Source of the DNA: Chrysophaeum taylorii
Lineage: Eukaryota; Sar; Pelagophyceae; Pelagomonadales; Pelagomonadaceae
Direction: 5' to 3'
Length of the DNA stretch: 64,000 nt
Assembly (NCBI GenBank): GCA_029834535.1
Contig: JAQMWT010000471.1
Location: 1-64,000 of the forward strand
Shown here: one piece after another, positions 63,269 through 64,000 of the stretch
Layout of the letters: the number at the start of each line of letters is the position of its first letter
How positions within the stretch are numbered: the first letter of the stretch is position 1
Notes under the pieces: generated by a model
What the model was told of the DNA's origin: nothing
Database searches by the model: none
Seen by the model: the letters and a program-made list of their open reading frames with translations, nothing else
Position numbers and translations under genes: made by a program

Positions 63269-64000
63269 ATGTGGCGGACGGCTCGGCGATGGACGCAGAG
63301 CAACGGGACGCCGTCGGTGCGGCGGGCCGAGGTGCCTTACCGGCGGACGGGTGTCCTCGCCGTGAAGGCGGGGATGATGGGTACGTGGGACCAGTTTGGG
63401 AAACGGCACGCGCTGACATTGCTCCACGTCGACGGGTGCCGCGTTGTGCAGGTGAAGGATGTGGCCAAGGAGGGGTACACAGCGGTACAGGTGGGTGCCG
63501 GGACGCGTAAGGTCAAGCATGTCGACAAGGCCAAGGTGGGGCACTTCCGACGATGGTGGGGAGAGGAGGAGGAGGCCTTTCGACCGGAGATGCCGTACGC
63601 TTTGTCGCGGCGGGTGTCCGAGTTTCGCGTTTCCCCCGACGCCATCCTCCCCGTCGGGACACGCCTCGGCGCGGCGCACTTTGTCCCGGGGCAGTTCGTC
63701 GACGTCCAGGGAAAGACGAGGGGGAAGGGCTTCGCGGGTCCGATGAAACGGTGGGGATTTGGGGGCGGCCCCGCGTCCCACGGGACCTCCAAGGCTCACC
63801 GCACCCACGGCTCCATGGGCGGGTGCCAAGATCCGGGCCGGGTGTTCAAGGGCAAGAAAATGGCTGGTCGCATGGGCGGTCGCAACCGCACGGCCCAGAA
63901 CCTCGTCGTCCACAAGGTCGACACCGAGCGAAACGTAGTCTACGTCCGGGGTGCCGTCCCGGGTGCCCAAGGCGGGTGGGTGCGAATCACCGACGCTATC
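63269..64000 (+). CDS. Mitochondrial ribosomal protein uL3 (partial, runs off the edge)
   Basis: Open from ATG 63269 to the last base with no stop: 244 codons seen. It starts MWRTARRWTQSNGTPSVRR, a basic mitochondrial-type presequence. The bacterial-type L3 signature follows: GKGFAGPMKRWGF, then GPASHGTSKAHRTHGSMG, GRVFKGKKMAGRMG and NLVVHKVD. uL3 binds 23S-type rRNA near the peptidyl-transferase centre. The Trp-rich insert WDQFGKRHALTLLHV is usual for the organelle form. Plastid targeting is less likely, since no signal peptide precedes it. Confidence 0.9.
   Translation, partial: MWRTARRWTQSNGTPSVRRAEVPYRRTGVLAVKAGMMGTWDQFGKRHALTLLHVDGCRVVQVKDVAKEGYTAVQVGAGTRKVKHVDKAKVGHFRRWWGEEEEAFRPEMPYALSRRVSEFRVSPDAILPVGTRLGAAHFVPGQFVDVQGKTRGKGFAGPMKRWGFGGGPASHGTSKAHRTHGSMGGCQDPGRVFKGKKMAGRMGGRNRTAQNLVVHKVDTERNVVYVRGAVPGAQGGWVRITDAI

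Overview
The window is nuclear DNA from a eukaryotic microalga. The genes have short GT-AG introns (41-62 nt where I can place them), GC-rich coding sequence and tightly packed, often divergent gene pairs. The protein set points to a photosynthetic protist, most likely a stramenopile (pelagophyte-like) with a secondary plastid. The best evidence is IspH/HDR of the plastid MEP pathway, carrying a signal-peptide-like leader. A plastid or mitochondrial Der GTPase, a CDPK, a two-pore K+ channel and a RING-CH ligase fit this. The clade is an inference; no rRNA is present to fix it. Layout 1: bases 1-32793 form one giant inverted repeat. The left arm (1-~16840) reads outward to a turn near 16873 and the right arm (~16905-32793) repeats it in reverse complement. 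Each left-arm gene therefore has a mirror copy: TrhO-RRM, two-pore K+ channel, BED/hAT-like protein, aspartokinase-homoserine dehydrogenase, a Sel1-like ruin, Der, a PH-domain protein and an Mpo1-like/dioxygenase protein cut at the turn. From 16.9 to about 21.7 kb the right arm is short by roughly 8-19% through scattered deletions, after which the arms agree to within about 1%. This looks like a long-read fold-back (template then complement) that entered the assembly, not a second set of genes. The left copy should be trusted for most genes and the right copy for TrhO-RRM. Layout 2: 32.8-35.5 kb is unique sequence with an EF-hand protein and a UBX-UBL-RING-CH membrane ubiquitin ligase. From 35.5 to 41.8 kb lies an accessory stretch with a repeat-bearing hypothetical gene, a MITE-like element and two retroelement fragments in opposite orientation flanking a GNAT acetyltransferase. 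Layout 3: 42-43.1 kb holds a MINPP-type histidine acid phosphatase. From 43.1 to 47.7 kb there are only coding-like ruins. From 47.7 to 51.8 kb lies a compact block of IspH (minus), a five-exon PhyH dioxygenase and a glutamine-synthetase-like ligase (both plus). From 53 to 60.2 kb come a membrane-anchored TKL kinase, a CDPK and a membrane-anchored GST. A broken LINE and a DNA-transposon remnant precede a mitochondrial uL3 gene that runs off the right edge. Functionally the window mixes metabolism (aspartate-family amino acids, isoprenoids, inositol phosphates), organelle translation (Der, uL3m), tRNA modification (TrhO) and calcium or kinase signalling (EF-hand protein, CDPK, TPK channel, TKL kinase). 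I see no operon-like pathway cluster, CRISPR array, tRNA or rRNA.
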